Under the pieces are notes generated by a model, which saw only the letters and a list, made by a program, of their open reading frames with translations, was not told the origin of the DNA and ran no database searches. From assembly GCA_023014365.1 (NCBI GenBank), contig JAEBUN010000001.1:868001-932000 (forward strand): DNA of 64,000 nucleotides, read 5' to 3'. Shown piece after piece: positions 48,679 through 59,949 of the stretch. How positions within the stretch are numbered: the stretch's first letter is position 1; each line of letters starts with the position of its first letter. This DNA comes from Lepiota brunneoincarnata (taxonomy: Eukaryota > Basidiomycota > Agaricomycetes > Agaricales > Agaricaceae). Both the position numbers and the translations under genes were made by a program.

Positions 48679-49937
48679 ATGTCGGTCTTCCTTTACCTAT
48701 GGCTTTGATCATTTCTTCAACACAATATTCATCCTCTGGGTCCAGTCCCTCAACGGCCGCCAGCTCAAGCGTCAGGGCTCCCCTGCCGATGGTGCTATCC
48801 GGTCATTCAAACCAAGGTCTGTCCACTTCATACCACAATATCACTTCACCCGAAACCAACTCTAGCGACTTCTTTCTCTCACAGGATGGACCTCCATGAG
48901 AACTCTGAAAAGAATATCGTCATAGCGACATTTGAGTTTCCTGGGGTCAAAAAAGAAGGCGTCCAGCTCGAATTGCAAAATGGCAGACTCACTTTTCTGC
49001 TGAAGCCATGTCCTCCACTGAGCACTGAAGAGAGGCAGACTCTTTTACAAGTGAGTAGCGCCGGAACGAAATGGGGCGAAACCAACGAAACGAGACAAAA
49101 CACAGCAAAACAAGGGTTCAGGGTGCGAGTGTGGCTGACGAAACAACCACTAGGCTTCGAAAACTTGCTGATAAAGAGATCGAGACTGAGGGTGAGAATG
49201 AGATGAGAGGAATGGCCATGTATTTGGCTGGAGAACGAGTCCCCAGTACTCATTCCTTATATACAGGTAGGTTTATAATAAAATAATCCTTTTCCTATGC
49301 CTGAAAGCAATAAGAAAATAAGAGGAAATGAACTTAAGCTACTTGCAAGACAAAGACTGTGAAGCAGGGGATAAAATTGGAAGTTTTGTAGCTATGTGAG
49401 GAGGGGATTAGGAGGGGTGAAAGAGAAAGATAAAAGTAATGGTCTGCGAGGCATAGAGAGGCCTATAAGAAGGGAGAAATTTTACTCTTCAATGATGCTT
49501 GGGGAACGGAATGGGAATGGAGCGAAATATAATTAAATGAGGGAGAACGGAAGTGGACGAGGGAGTTTTTTGAAATGGTGTTGTCTGCCTTAATGTGCGC
49601 ACTCCGAGGTTTGATCCGGGTTCGTCAGCGGTTCGTCAAGTTGTTTCTGGGTTCGTCACACAGCCACTAGAGGTGACGAGTGGTGGCCGTTACGCCTGCA
49701 GCCACTCGTCCACCTCTACAGCACGGCAAAAATGGGCACGCCATTCGCGAAAGACGGTTCAGCAAGTCCGGGCGTCAAGGGGGACTTTTGGAAGGTTTTT
49801 CTCTCTTGATTATAATAGAATACTCATTGATGTTCTCGGACGATGATATCAAAGCTGTAATGGAAAATGGGGTGCTGACGATCACGTTCCCCAAGTCTTC
49901 TGCTGAACAGGCGCCATCGAGGATTCCCATCAATTAA
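48679..49937 (+). pseudogene. Hsp20 small heat-shock protein, copy split by a solo LTR
   Basis: ATG 48679 starts MSVFLY, then a deletion relative to the intact gene shifts the frame to a stop (CTATGGCTTTGATC). Exon 2 (MDLHENSEKNIVIATFEFPG, VKKEGVQLELQNGRL) is cut by a 694-base LTR at the position of STEH|DENG. Similarity resumes at GGCAAAAATGGGC with a deletion in the SRTLQLPRG part, and the last exon (AVMENGVLTITFPKSSAEQA) is nearly perfect, ending at TAA 49935..49937. The upstream DNA matches the intact promoter only near the start and lacks its heat-shock element, because ABC copy 1 ends 195 bases before. Confidence 0.88.
49026..49719 (-). mobile_element. Solo LTR inside the Hsp20 pseudogene
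   Basis: AGCAC at 49021..49025 and AGCAC at 49720..49724 flank the insertion; the uninterrupted gene has a single GAGCAC here. This fits a 4-5-bp target duplication of an LTR retrotransposon. On the minus strand the element runs TGTAGAGGTGG ... CCTCTCTTCA, i.e. TG...CA. It has no coding capacity. Partial relatives are at 20431..20647 and, at the ends, 7689..8087. The target duplication is perfect, which suggests a fairly recent insertion or low local divergence. Confidence 0.82.
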
Positions 49938-50269
49938 TTGGCCAATTGTTAGTCTTGGCTTATTGGAAGTCGTGCTCTGTATCATATTAGTTGTACTATA
50001 GGGTTATACACCTACATGAATACCCCGAATCATGACTATGTCATTATGAAATGAACATACTAATGTCAGAGTGTTAGAATATCGAGCGCTCCGCTGGCTC
50101 AGATACTCAGTTATTATTCTATTTCATTCCTGTTTCCGATTACTTTTATTGTTTTATTTCATTTCTAGAGTCTCCTTATTACCAGGTGTATATAATAGGT
50201 ACAAACAGAGACGAACCCCCGCGCGTTTGCAACGGGTCCCTGCTTTTCTCGCTCTGACTTTCCTAAATC

Positions 50270-50545
50270 CAACACAGAGAACATCCTTGGTGCAGGTTAA
50301 AGGCAGAATGAGAATCCGCATCAGCAGTGACTGGCACAAGGTGAAATGGTATGAACATCAAGACATAAGATTACAAGGGCCTACACTACAGGCATACAAA
50401 AATATGGAACTTAAAAGTACCTCTATGAACTGACAGTGCGACGCGATGAGTTAGGCTGGCACGAAGCGAAATATCAATTGTGAGGATGAGATATTGGATG
50501 ACCTCCGGATCTTTAAGAGCCTCGCCGCTTGATTATGACTCTGCA
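50270..50545 (+). pseudogene. Copied Hsp20-to-CYP53 spacer with a CYP53 3' stump
   Basis: This follows 60080..60335: CCTTGGTGCRGGTTAAAG, GACATAAGATTACAAG, GATGAGTTNGGCTGGCACGAAGCG, then TTTAAGAGCCTCGCCGCTTGATTATGACTCTGCACCC near 50507-50543. The last block is the complement of the final codons of CYP53 (GRVGIKRRDF-type end at 60305..60340). Similarity stops inside that exon. The duplication therefore ended within CYP53 and left only its last dozen codons here. Confidence 0.75.
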
Positions 50546-50782
50546 CCCGCCCTCTACGTTTCCGCCATACATTATTCTGCGATTACCTTCTCCAGCCTAT
50601 GCAGTTCAGGTCGATGTTGTGCTTCAATGCCCCCGCACTTCAAAGGAAATGACGAGCTGCAGAAAGATTGCTTACGGATCATTAGCCTACCTATTTCGTT
50701 CCTCTGTGAGAGCACGCCCAGACCCATGTAATCGTTGAGACCTTTGATACCTAGGCTAAGCCAATTCCGGGCCTACGATACA

Positions 50783-51217
50783 TGGGGGGACTTATGCGGG
50801 TTTCGCCCTTGCGAAGGGGCTCATCAGAGGGCTTAATCACTGCCCTAACCCGCCTTGGCTCATGTAGCGACAGAATTAGACTACCTAACTTAGGATGGCT
50901 GTGGGGGAGTATGAATCAATATTAATTGATCTGCCGGACCGGCTAGCGCGCCAGGGTGCCTCCGGGACCCCGTACAGGTAGGTAGGAAGGGGGGGCTGGG
51001 CCTGGGGCATCCCTCCCACTCGGGACCCCTCACGGCATGGTTACCTGATGAGAGGCCGGCCCACTGCGTAGTCTTTTACACTACGGCTTTTTTCGTCTGT
51101 CTGTCTGTGTGTAATTCCTTAGCCAGATCCTTACTTAAGCATCAGGCCGGCCGTCTCCGAAGATAGGGCAGCAAGCTGCGAAAGTGCGAGGTCTTGGAAT
51201 CGAACCAAGAAATGAAC
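50783..51217. repeat. Dispersed repeat R, copy 2
   Basis: This is the match to 16341..16770. The same block order is present, with a duplicated GTGT in the CTGTCTGTCTGTGTG part and scattered substitutions. No coding frame. Confidence 0.6.
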
Positions 51218-51419
51218 CAACACCCCATACGGCCGCTCCCTGAACCCAGACCGGCCTGGATCTTTGCCGAGCATCTGCTTCGGGTGGCGCAATTCTACGT
51301 TTTCTCGTTATATGGTGCTGTACTTTTCAAACACGTGGCCAGCAGCACCACGAGTTGAAACCATGTTCCGTGCCTCCGATTATAATTCAATCACCTTCTC
51401 TAGATGGAACCAAGGCGTT

Positions 51420-51809
51420 TGGGCTGACTTGGTCTAGTGAGGACGTACAGCATCAGTGAAATGGAATGACAAGTTTCTCTCGCCCACAAAGATAGAATTC
51501 CTGGTGAGGAACTAAACCATGATGCGTTCGTCCGAGCACTGCGGTTGCTGATGGATTCCTGATATGAATGCCATGCCTGCCAATAGAATTTGAATGACGA
51601 ATACTCACGTATCGAGCGCTCCGAGGCGTAAACGGGTTTGTTTCCTGCTGGGATACGACACGAATGCAGGTCCTAGTTGTGGCCGGCTCGACACGCACTC
51701 CACCAATATACTATTCCCCCAAATCAACCCAAGAAACATGACCCTCCCTGGCCGCACAAGTCAGGCGAGCCAAATGGTGGTGCAACACAGTCGGGGCGAA
51801 TCATCGTAA
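51420..51809 (+). pseudogene. Remnant of 'LGY' module, copy XD
   Basis: A plus-strand frame opening at 51594 reads VCFLLGYDTNAGPSCGRLD. The first half matches copies XC and XE and the second half is shifted. The preceding 51440-51500 matches 44490-44550 (AGCATCAGTGAAATGGAATGAC). No NLR adjoins. Confidence 0.4.
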
Positions 51810-52295
51810 TCAGATCCTTTTAGTAGATAATATCTATGCCACAGTAATGCGATCCTATCCCCTGCGCTTAAAGAACCACCTTGATTCCGTACATTCGGGA
51901 ATCATCCCAGTGAAATGCACGGACCATGTGTAGCCTCGTGTGATGCTAACCCGGCCCGGAGATTCGGGAAGTTCATATCAGTAGAGCGCAGTACCGGTAG
52001 TTTGTATGCGATGGAAAAATAGAGACCTCTGCTCGATTTGACAGCATCCAGTGCATGTTCATCGCGTTTATCCCCGCTTACCGGAGCCAGGCACCAAGAG
52101 CTTGGAACATCGCATGACTCACATTAGCTAAATCTATTTTGAATTGGCGCTGGACTATCGTTGACTCGTCACCTGGCCCCCGAACCCCCTGTCAGAATCA
52201 GAAACGCCCTCTCCCGTTATCAGCGCGCGCTTGGGGTGATCCATATAAAGCTGGATGAATGAGCCTTACCTGATCCCCTCCTCACCTCCCTTCAT

Positions 52296-55114
52296 ATGAA
52301 AGAACGTCGCGACGACGCAGTCAGAAACCCAACATGCAAAGTCAACACAGCCAGGGAAAATGTACACTACAGAACGCTTATGGCGTCTGGGATGTCCTAG
52401 TCATGCAGCGAGGGTTATTTCCAGCGACTCTACAAACTAATTCGTGATATTCCAGAAGCCATACCCTTCATCTATTACTTGGTCCAAGATATCTACGCTC
52501 TGTCACCTAACCTCTTCCTGCTCTTTAGCATTTGTGAGATATGGGCAAGTTGTCAAGCGGCGGTGAAGTTGCATTTCTCAAGTCAATTATTGAGCATGGT
52601 CGGTATTCAATTGGATTTGGGGTCGTGTACAACAGATCAGTAACTAACCATTGTATAGATTGAAATTTGCTTGAAGGAGGGTATTGCAGATTACTGGGAG
52701 ATAGCAATGGGCTATCTTCACAAAGCTCGTCGCTGTGGTTATCACAGAATATCTTTCCTGGTACAAGTACGCACCCTTTCCGTTTTCCTAATGTGATATC
52801 AGAGCACTTACCGGGAACCTAGCGAGCGTGTGCTCCTTAAATTGCAGCGACGTGTCACTTCCCACCTCCAGACGCTCCTCATGAAAGGTAGGGCTTATCC
52901 GCCGGCACTAACATTTATTAAATGGAATTTCCCTCCAGCCAAACTTGGCCATAATTTGGCACAGTCCACTGGTATGCTTAGATTACCGCAATTTACCACC
53001 CACAAGGCAGTTCGCTGAGCCCGGCATATTTACCAGATCCTGCCCACCAAATCAACGTCTCCAGCGCCGAGGCTTGGGATTCCTTCGAATATCTCCTCGC
53101 GTATTCGAAGCAATTCATCAGCGTGGTCAGCCAACTCACTCTCTTGTTGCACCTATCTCGCCGTGGTGGGGGTGGGCCTCTCTTTGCAATTATTTGCATT
53201 CTCAAACCAGTCTTCTCGACTTTGACTCGCAAAACTATCTGGGACAAAGGTAAGTCTTTCGATTATCCAGTGAGACTAGTAGCTCCTTCCTGATCATGTT
53301 CAAGTATCTATCGTTAAGAAGAGTAATCAAGATAGTATACGGATGCAAGCACTGTTAGCCCTGACGGGACAGCAATACCGTCAGGATGTGATTAGCAACA
53401 ATTTACAAGAGTATATCATGGCTGGTGCGTCTCTTCAATGCCCTCGTGGGACAACTTCCACTGAGAGCAACTAGAGTACAAAAACGCCAATCAACGGCTA
53501 GGTGATGTCTCGGATGAGTCAATATGGGCTTTGTATGGAATGCATGAGAGCCCTTTACCCGAGATCGCACTGGAACTGACCGGAAATTTACCCATCGTAA
53601 GTAAAATATGTATAGATAACCCACAACTATCAAGTTACACTATATTTATTAGGTTTATTGCGCAATTGTCGCCCTATTAAACCCCAGGCACACCTCCTTC
53701 GCAGCCATTGCTATCCTGCAAGAATCATCGATGAGGTTGGAGATGTCTATAAGCATGATCCTCAGAAGTACAGAGCACTTTAGGCGCGGCTTAAAGAAGA
53801 TTCGTGATATATACGAAGTGGCGCTTGACGAATCTACTAGGGAACAGCGGAACAGTCGAACCACCAAAGAGTCTGCAGAGGATCACGCCCCTAGCGCCAG
53901 CGATGTTGCTGTATGTGATGGGCAGGGAATGGCGTTGGAGCTGAGGTGAGAGGAGGCAGCCGCTAATACGACATGTTAGTTTTGTGCTAACCAAGTGGCT
54001 TCGGCACGGATGCAGAGAGGTATCGTTTTCCTATCCCGGAAGCCAGTCTAAACAGGATGCCCTGCGCATGATCAACTTGAAAATTGAGGCTGGGCAGTTC
54101 GTAATGCTTGTCGGGACAAACGGAAGCGGCAAATCAACACTCGTGAAGCTTCTCGCGGGTTTGTATCGGCCTTCCGCAACTTCCACCACCGGGAAAACCA
54201 CAAATGACACGCGAACTGACTGTCCAAACCAAACTGGAGGAGTTCTCTCCGGGGGCCAAATCCTTATTGACTCACTTCCGGCTTCGTTGCACTCAGAGGC
54301 ATCATTACGCCGCTCCATAGCAGTCTTGGGTCAGGATAACCTCATCTATCCTGGCTTCTCGTTGGGAGAAAACATTGGCCTCGGATTCACCCCGCTTCTC
54401 TCGGACCCAGGTGCAATTCTCGAGGCCGCCAAGAAGGCGGGGGCAGAGGATGTGTTGAAACGAATGAAGGATGGTGCAGACACCACACTAGACCCGCTTG
54501 CAAGATTATCACCAATTCAATGTAAAGGACAAAGATGATGACCATCCCTTGAAAAAGGTTCTGGAGGAGCTGAGGCGACCCGTTGAAGTCAGTGGTGGAG
54601 AGAAGCAAAGGATTGTCGCGTGAGTGGGTAAGGGCTATATATTGAATCGTCCAGGCTGACGAGTTAACTATCAAGGGCACGAACATTTATGAGGTTCAAT
54701 TCGGGAAATATTCGATTCCTCGCAGTGGACGAGCCGAGCTCGGCGTTAGACGCAGAAGGGGAAGAAGCACTTCTTGAAAATGTCTTGAAGGAAAGAAACT
54801 GGCAAAACTATAGTATTTGTCACACATCGGTTTGGCAGGCTCAGCAAACAAGCAGACCTCATTGTGTACGCTTCATCTTCCTGGATCAAGCTACCTACAG
54901 TTCTGACAGGTTTCCCAGATGTTTGAAAGAAGGAAGGATAGTTGAGTCCGGAACGCATCAGGAACTCATTAAGGTTGACGGGGAGTACAAAAAGTTGTAT
55001 GACATTCAGGCTAGTGCGTTCAGGGATGATGAGACCCCGAATGCGGGAATATTCGATAGCCAATTCGCTTACCGCAAGCTCTTACTGATGCGGATGTTAA
55101 TAGACATAACATGA
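52296..55114 (+). pseudogene. ABC-type transporter/ATPase, copy 2 (broken)
   Basis: This is a tandem duplicate of 45717..48483 with the same exon plan. Exon 1 has several one-base insertions relative to copy 1 (GACGCAGTCAG, ACGCTTATGG, CATGCAGCGAGG), and exon 2 also differs in length. In the nucleotide-binding domain Walker A (GTNGSGKST) is intact, but one extra base near 54500 (CGCTTGCAAGATTATC) leads to a TGA at 54535, before the signature. Past it, VSGGEKQR, AVDEPSSALD and the H-loop region are recognisable, with another insertion at GAAACTGGC. Codon-level similarity to copy 1 is very high in the ATPase part, so the duplication is not old. Confidence 0.82.
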
Positions 55115-55544
55115 ACTCATGCACTCTTTCTCAATACGATGCCGGGTTTATGTACTGAATTGCGGGGCTCAATCCCGAGGTAAGGGCTAGCAGAACACTG
55201 CGGAAGCGTGTATCAAGCATTTCCTCAGTCGGTGGCCACGAATCTCGGCTTGGTCGGCATGACCATTTCCCCTTGACTCATGGATGGTTATTCAACGTTC
55301 TTACACCAACGACGATTTCCCCGGGAACGCCGTCGGCTGGAATTGCGGACAATCTTACTGTCCAAACCCTATTAGAGGAAAAAACGGATCTTCCTCCGCC
55401 CGCGTCCGACCTTATCGATCAATATGGAACAATTAAGCGGGATCAGAATTTGGATATCCCCAATATCCTAGTGCTCCATACTAGCCTCCAGCACGGTTAT
55501 AAACATAAGCCCTAGGGGAGCATTGGCAAAACCAATCCACCCTC
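55115..55544. other. Promoter region of P450 copy F
   Basis: No gene. GGTTATAAACATAAG near 55495 is the likely TATA box, about 47 bases before the ATG at 55545. Confidence 0.45.
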
Positions 55545-57683
55545 ATGAATTCGGTCAGCAATATACTCCCCCCTTTTCACCCCGTAACTCTCGTAGCCGG
55601 AATCCCACTGGCCCTTTATGTCATCATATACATGCGAAGGAAAGGGCCAGACGTATGTCATCTCTGCTTTTCTCCTGCGCTCAAATATGCTAAACCACAT
55701 AACCAGCTGGATAAGATACCCACTGTGGAGCCTCCCGGAATTCTCACAAACTTGTTAGGTCCCTTAGCAACGTTCAAGCATGGACACCGTCTGGTCCAAG
55801 AAGGGTACGAGAAGGTGAGTACCTTGAGTCCATCGATTGCACGCCACAAGGCTGTACGCCTCCCTCAGCACCGCATTTTCAAACTTCGAGGATTTTTTCA
55901 ATGGTTTGTCCTTGTCAATGGCCCTCAGTATCTGGAAGACATCCGGAAGGCAAAGAACGACCAACTCTCTTTCCTTGAGGCCCTTCATGAGGTAGTGATT
56001 ACGACTCAATTGGGTCCAATCACTCATTGGTTCCGATTCTTCCCTAGAGAAACCAATTCGAACATACTATTGGCCCAGGACTCCTGACTGGAGCATATCA
56101 CATCAATGCCACCCGCGGTCCAATGACTCGGAACATCGACGCACGAATCCCGGATCTCCTCGATGAGATGGACAAAGCCTTTGGGGAACTGTTGACTGGA
56201 ACGGATAAAGGTGAGCTTCCTGCAATCAATTAGGATATTCGTTTTCATCTCCATCAGATTGGGTCAGCATTCCGGCTTATTCGTCAGTTGTTCACATTAT
56301 CTCGAGGGTCAGCGCAAGATTCTTTGTTGGTCCTAAACTAAGTAAGTCGTTAGGACGAAATCACGCAAGCTTGATACTGGCGCTCAAAGGTCCTGTCCAG
56401 GTTCGAATCCGAGGTACACGGACATAATGCAAGGTTTCACTGCGCACGTAACTCGGAAAGGCCCCATCCTCGGGCTACTTCCGGATTTCCTCAAACCGTG
56501 CGTAGACCCAAACAACTCCGTAATCAAGTGACTCAGCTATGTGTTGATAGTATCGTCAACCGTTTTATATTCAATAGTCCCGCTAAAATTGATGAAGTCG
56601 AAAAGTATTTACAGCCAATCATCCAAGAACGCCTAGCGAAGAAAGATTCTACGCATGACAGTGATGTCGAATATGTAGGTTATGTACTTCCCATAATCCA
56701 GTAATCACTCACAAAGATTCTGTTTTAGAACGACATGATTACATGGTTGTTGAATTCGACTCCGCAAAGTCGGCAAACAACTCATGACATCGCGACCCGT
56801 ATGGTCTGGCTCAGCATAGCAGCCATCCACACGACGTCTACCGTAAGTTCTTTCCAGAATTATCTTTCACTATTTGTCGTTAACCACCCAGCCAAGTTTC
56901 TGACGCACGTTTTGTTCTGTCTTGCGACATACACTTCATACATTGAGCCTCTGCGGGAGGAAATAGCCGGAATAATTCAGGAAGAAGGTTGGAGCAAGTT
57001 GGCGTTTGAGAAGATGCGGAAGCTGGATAGTTTCATGAAGGAATCACAGAGGCTCCATGGCTCTAGCATTAGTAAGTATCGTTGGACTAGCCAAGGGGTC
57101 GAATTGCGAAGCTAAAATAATTGGTCAATTCAGCTGTGATGACCAGGAAAGTTCTAAAGGATTTCACATTTTCTGACAGCACTGTTATTCCGAAGGGGGC
57201 CACTTTTTCAGTGACTTGTAAAGGGATTAATCATGATCCGGTGGGTAATGAAGGGATCCATTCAAACCAATAGCTATACCGACTGAGCATTCCATTTGTG
57301 ACAGCGCTATTATCCGGACCCCCAAGAATTTCAAGGATTCCGCTTCGCAGAACAGGATCCTGCGAAGCACCAGTTAACTGCTCTCACACCCGAGTTCATG
57401 TTTTTTGGGCTCGGTCGGCCTGCATGGTATGTATTTTCCCCATTCACTACCTGAACCAGCAGACGAGTCTTAAGCTTATCAATTCATCGTGTGCCACTTT
57501 CTCAGTCCGGGCCGTTTCTTCGCCGTCACAGAAACCAAGGCCATTGTTGCCCGCCTCTTGATGGAGTATGATATCAAGTTAACCGACGAACAGAATGGGA
57601 GGCCAAAAAACATGTGGTTGGCTGGTATTTTTAACTCCCCTAATAGAAAGGCGTGGCTGTCTCTGAGGAAGAGGAGGACGTAG
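55545..57683 (+). CDS. Cytochrome P450, copy F (intact, 12 exons)
   Basis: All twelve exons join in frame to about 500 aa with the same intron positions as copy A. Features: anchor HPVTLVAGIPLALYVIIYM, LDKIPTVEPPGILTN, VLVNGPQYLEDIRKAKNDQL, I-helix AAIHTTST, ESQRLHGSS (ExxR), YYPDPQEFQGFRF and FGLGRPA(C)PGRFFAV. The heme Cys codon is split TG|T. Several family residues differ from copy A (N-glycine loop GLLTGAYHINATRG, SDSTVIPKGATFSVTCKGIN), suggesting altered substrate preference or relaxed constraint. It lies between ABC copy 2 and the intact metallothionein and Hsp20. Reaction unknown; O2/NADPH-dependent hydroxylation is expected, supported by a P450 reductase elsewhere. Confidence 0.88.
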
Positions 57684-58125
57684 AGATATTATATTTCTTT
57701 GACGAGCGCATGTAGTGAGAAAATATTTCTTGGCGAGACTCGAAGAATTCCATCAGATGAGGCACAACCGAAACAGCGGAATTAGGGAAGCTGGCGGTCA
57801 TTGCGGCTACTATACTGCCTCCCAATGCACCACAACCACCATAATGGCGGACCGCTTCCGTTTGCAGTCTATCGCTGCACCGGTGTATATGTAGGTCCGT
57901 GCAGGAGAGGAACAACTTCCAAATTCATTAGATATGCACCTGGCTTCCAGCTCTCAACTGTCCAATTTCCACACGTTCTCAGTTTTAACCGGAGCCATTC
58001 AATAATGGGGCATTGGCGAAGGAACGCGAGATGTTACTAGTACGGCGCAAAAATTCATATCTTGGCGAGATAAAAGTACACAACGGGATCATGGAAACAC
58101 ACAAAACAAGACAATATAGGTATGC
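57684..58125. other. 3' flanks of P450 F and metallothionein
   Basis: Shares TCGAAGA...CATCAGATG and the GATCATGGAAACACA stretch with the flank between P450 B and its metallothionein pseudogene. No gene. Confidence 0.5.
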
Positions 58126-58404
58126 TTAGGAGCCACAGTTGCAATGCTCCGGTGTACACTTGCAATCGCCAGACGTACACTTGCATGTGTCAGGCGCACA
58201 CTTGCAATTACCGGGCGAACACTTGCACCTAAAAGAGTGGTTCAATATGTACGAACACCGCACACAAGCAAGATGGGACTCACTCGTCACCGCAGGGGCA
58301 ATTGTCATTTCCGCACTTCAGGTCGACGATAGATTCAGTGGTCTGTAAGTCCTGGTCAGTGGTATTTATCGAGCGACGAGCGTGGGTTGACATACGGTGT
58401 GCAT
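58126..58404 (-). CDS. Metallothionein (Cys-rich metal-binding protein)
   Basis: This is a small cytosolic metal-binding protein, expected to buffer Cu(I), Zn or Cd. The main exons give LKCGNDNCPCGDE, then CKCSPGNCKCAPDT, CKCTSGDCKCTPEHCNCGS and stop. The repeated C-x-C pairs spaced by about four residues are diagnostic. The second intron is 58229..58283 (GTGAGT...TTTTAG), which joins GACGA|GTGCAAG. Upstream, a 53-base intron (58343..58395, GTATGT...TTACAG) joins a 9-base first exon (ATGCACACC, start 58404) to ACCACTGAATC, giving about 53 aa. Starting without that intron at 58393 would add an atypical N-terminal stretch of about 20 residues. It lies tail to tail with P450 copy F. A ruined copy sits beside P450 copy B. 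Confidence 0.9.
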
Positions 58405-59129
58405 GTCGAATTTAGGTGGAGGAGTTTGTTATCAAAGGAATTGGAAACCTGGAGTCTTACCGCCCAAACGCCTTCGTATTTATGCCCTCTCGCATGGTTA
58501 TTGATGGATGTTTGCCAGTGGCGTTCTGTTCCAACGAGGCAGTGTTTCCACATATTAGCCATGCCTTTTCTATAAGATATTGGCAAACCTTATTCATCCA
58601 AGAAATGGCTCAATCACGTGATTGGTTGTGATTGGCTATCCAGAATATCGCTCACTCCAGCCCGGCTGCTATTGGTCAGTGTTCGTCCAACAAGTCCCGC
58701 AACGCCTTCTCATTTAGCTCTAGCCGTTGGTATCGGGCGGAGCTCATTCGCGCTCACTCTTTGGGTGCTCTGCAGCAGGGCCTTCATTGTGATTGGTAAG
58801 GTGGCGTGTCGTCTCGTCACACCTGTCTGTCTGACTGGGTCCAACTCGACCTCCGAACAAGGCTACGTCGTTGGGGATCGGGCTTGGAAGGTTTGGAGTT
58901 CTGCTCCCTCTCCATAATACAACACACTCACAATTACAAAATTTATCATTTACCTCGCGAATATACCCTTTCAAATCAACCCCACTTTCACGCTGAGGTG
59001 GCCGGTTTCCACCCTGGACTGTCCAACTTTTCGTGCTCTTCATTCCTCGAATAGCGGTATACACCTTGAGGACGGAGTAGCTGCCACCGATTCATTTAAT
59101 GGTGGAATATCAGCACCCCAGCCACCACA
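58405..59129. other. Divergent upstream region of metallothionein and Hsp20
   Basis: About 58405-58630 is shared with the metallothionein pseudogene flank, and 58840-59060 with the inverted Hsp20 copy flank. No intact gene; metallothionein (-) and Hsp20 (+) point away from each other from this region. Confidence 0.5.
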
Positions 59130-59142
59130 TTCCAGAACATTC
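59130..59142 (+). promoter_or_regulatory. Heat-shock element of Hsp20
   Basis: TTCCAGAACATTC is a perfect nTTCnnGAAnnTTCn trimer for heat-shock factor, 203 bases before the Hsp20 ATG. A second GAAnnTTC pair (GAACTTTC) lies at 59207..59214. TATA box TATAAAA follows at 59246..59252. Confidence 0.8.
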
Positions 59143-59245
59143 CACGACCACCCCGACCTCTCTCGCATGTGCCGTATCCTGCTACCTGCAACCGCACCTT
59201 AATCTAGAACTTTCAAGACCCAACTAGCGATGACGGTTCGGCGAA

Positions 59246-59252
59246 TATAAAA
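59246..59252 (+). promoter_or_regulatory. TATA box of Hsp20
   Basis: TATAAAAGGGG lies about 93 bases before the ATG, downstream of the heat-shock elements. Confidence 0.65.
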
Positions 59253-59344
59253 GGGGAGGCATTTCTCGTTCGGGCCTCACCAAACGATTAAATCTTCAAC
59301 CAACACAACAACACACTTACTCGCTACACAAGCCGTTGCCACCA

Positions 59345-59949
59345 ATGTCTGTCTTCCTTTACGAGCCTTTCTACCACTTTGATCGCTTCTTCGACCAAAT
59401 ATTCGATCCCCGCGCTGCCGGCGGGGCCCAGTTCCCCAACGACCGGCAGCTCGAGCGCCAGGGCTCCTCCACCGACGGTGCTATGCGGTCATTCAAACCA
59501 AGGTGTGTACACTTCAAACCCCAATACAACTCCCTCACGGAACCAACTCTAACTACTCTCTCTCTCTCTCTCTCTCTCAGGATGGACCTCCACGAGAATC
59601 CTGAAAAGAATATCGTCACAGCGACATTCGAGTTTCCCGGAGTCAAAAAAGAAGACGTCCAGCTCGATTTGCAAAATGGCAGACTCACCATCTCTGCTGA
59701 GGTCAAGTCCTCCACTGAGCACGACGAAAATGGGTATGCTGTTCGCGAAAGACGGTTTGGCAAGTTCTCGAGAACACTTCAGCTTCCCCGTGGCGTCAAG
59801 GTGGGCTTTTGGAAGGCTTGATTATAATGGAATACTCATTGATCCTCTAGGACGATGATATAAAAGCTGTAATGGAAAATGGGGTGCTGACGATCACGTT
59901 CCCCAAGTCTTCTGCTGAACAGGCGCCGTCGAGGATTACCATCAATTAA
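59345..59949 (+). CDS. Hsp20 / alpha-crystallin small heat-shock protein (intact)
   Basis: This is an ATP-independent holdase chaperone that binds unfolding proteins. Exons 59345..59502, 59581..59800 and 59851..59949 give 158 aa. The N-terminal arm is MSVFLYEPFYHFDRFFDQIF. The alpha-crystallin domain contains MDLHENPEKNIVTATFEFPG, VKKEDVQLDLQNGRLTISAE and RERRFGKFSRTLQLPRGVK, then GVLTITFPK (the GVLT motif), and the C-terminal ITI (IxI) tail motif. Intron 1 ends in a long CT run (about 59556..59578) before its acceptor. The promoter has a perfect heat-shock element. Three other copies in the window are broken, so this is the only one able to make protein. Confidence 0.93.

Noticed and set aside
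58744..59064. 106-codon minus-strand frame upstream of Hsp20
   Set aside because: The copied region at 42740-42960 does not preserve it; it overlaps the Hsp20 promoter side.
59556..59579. CT repeat as a microsatellite of interest
   Set aside because: It is the polypyrimidine tract of Hsp20 intron 1.
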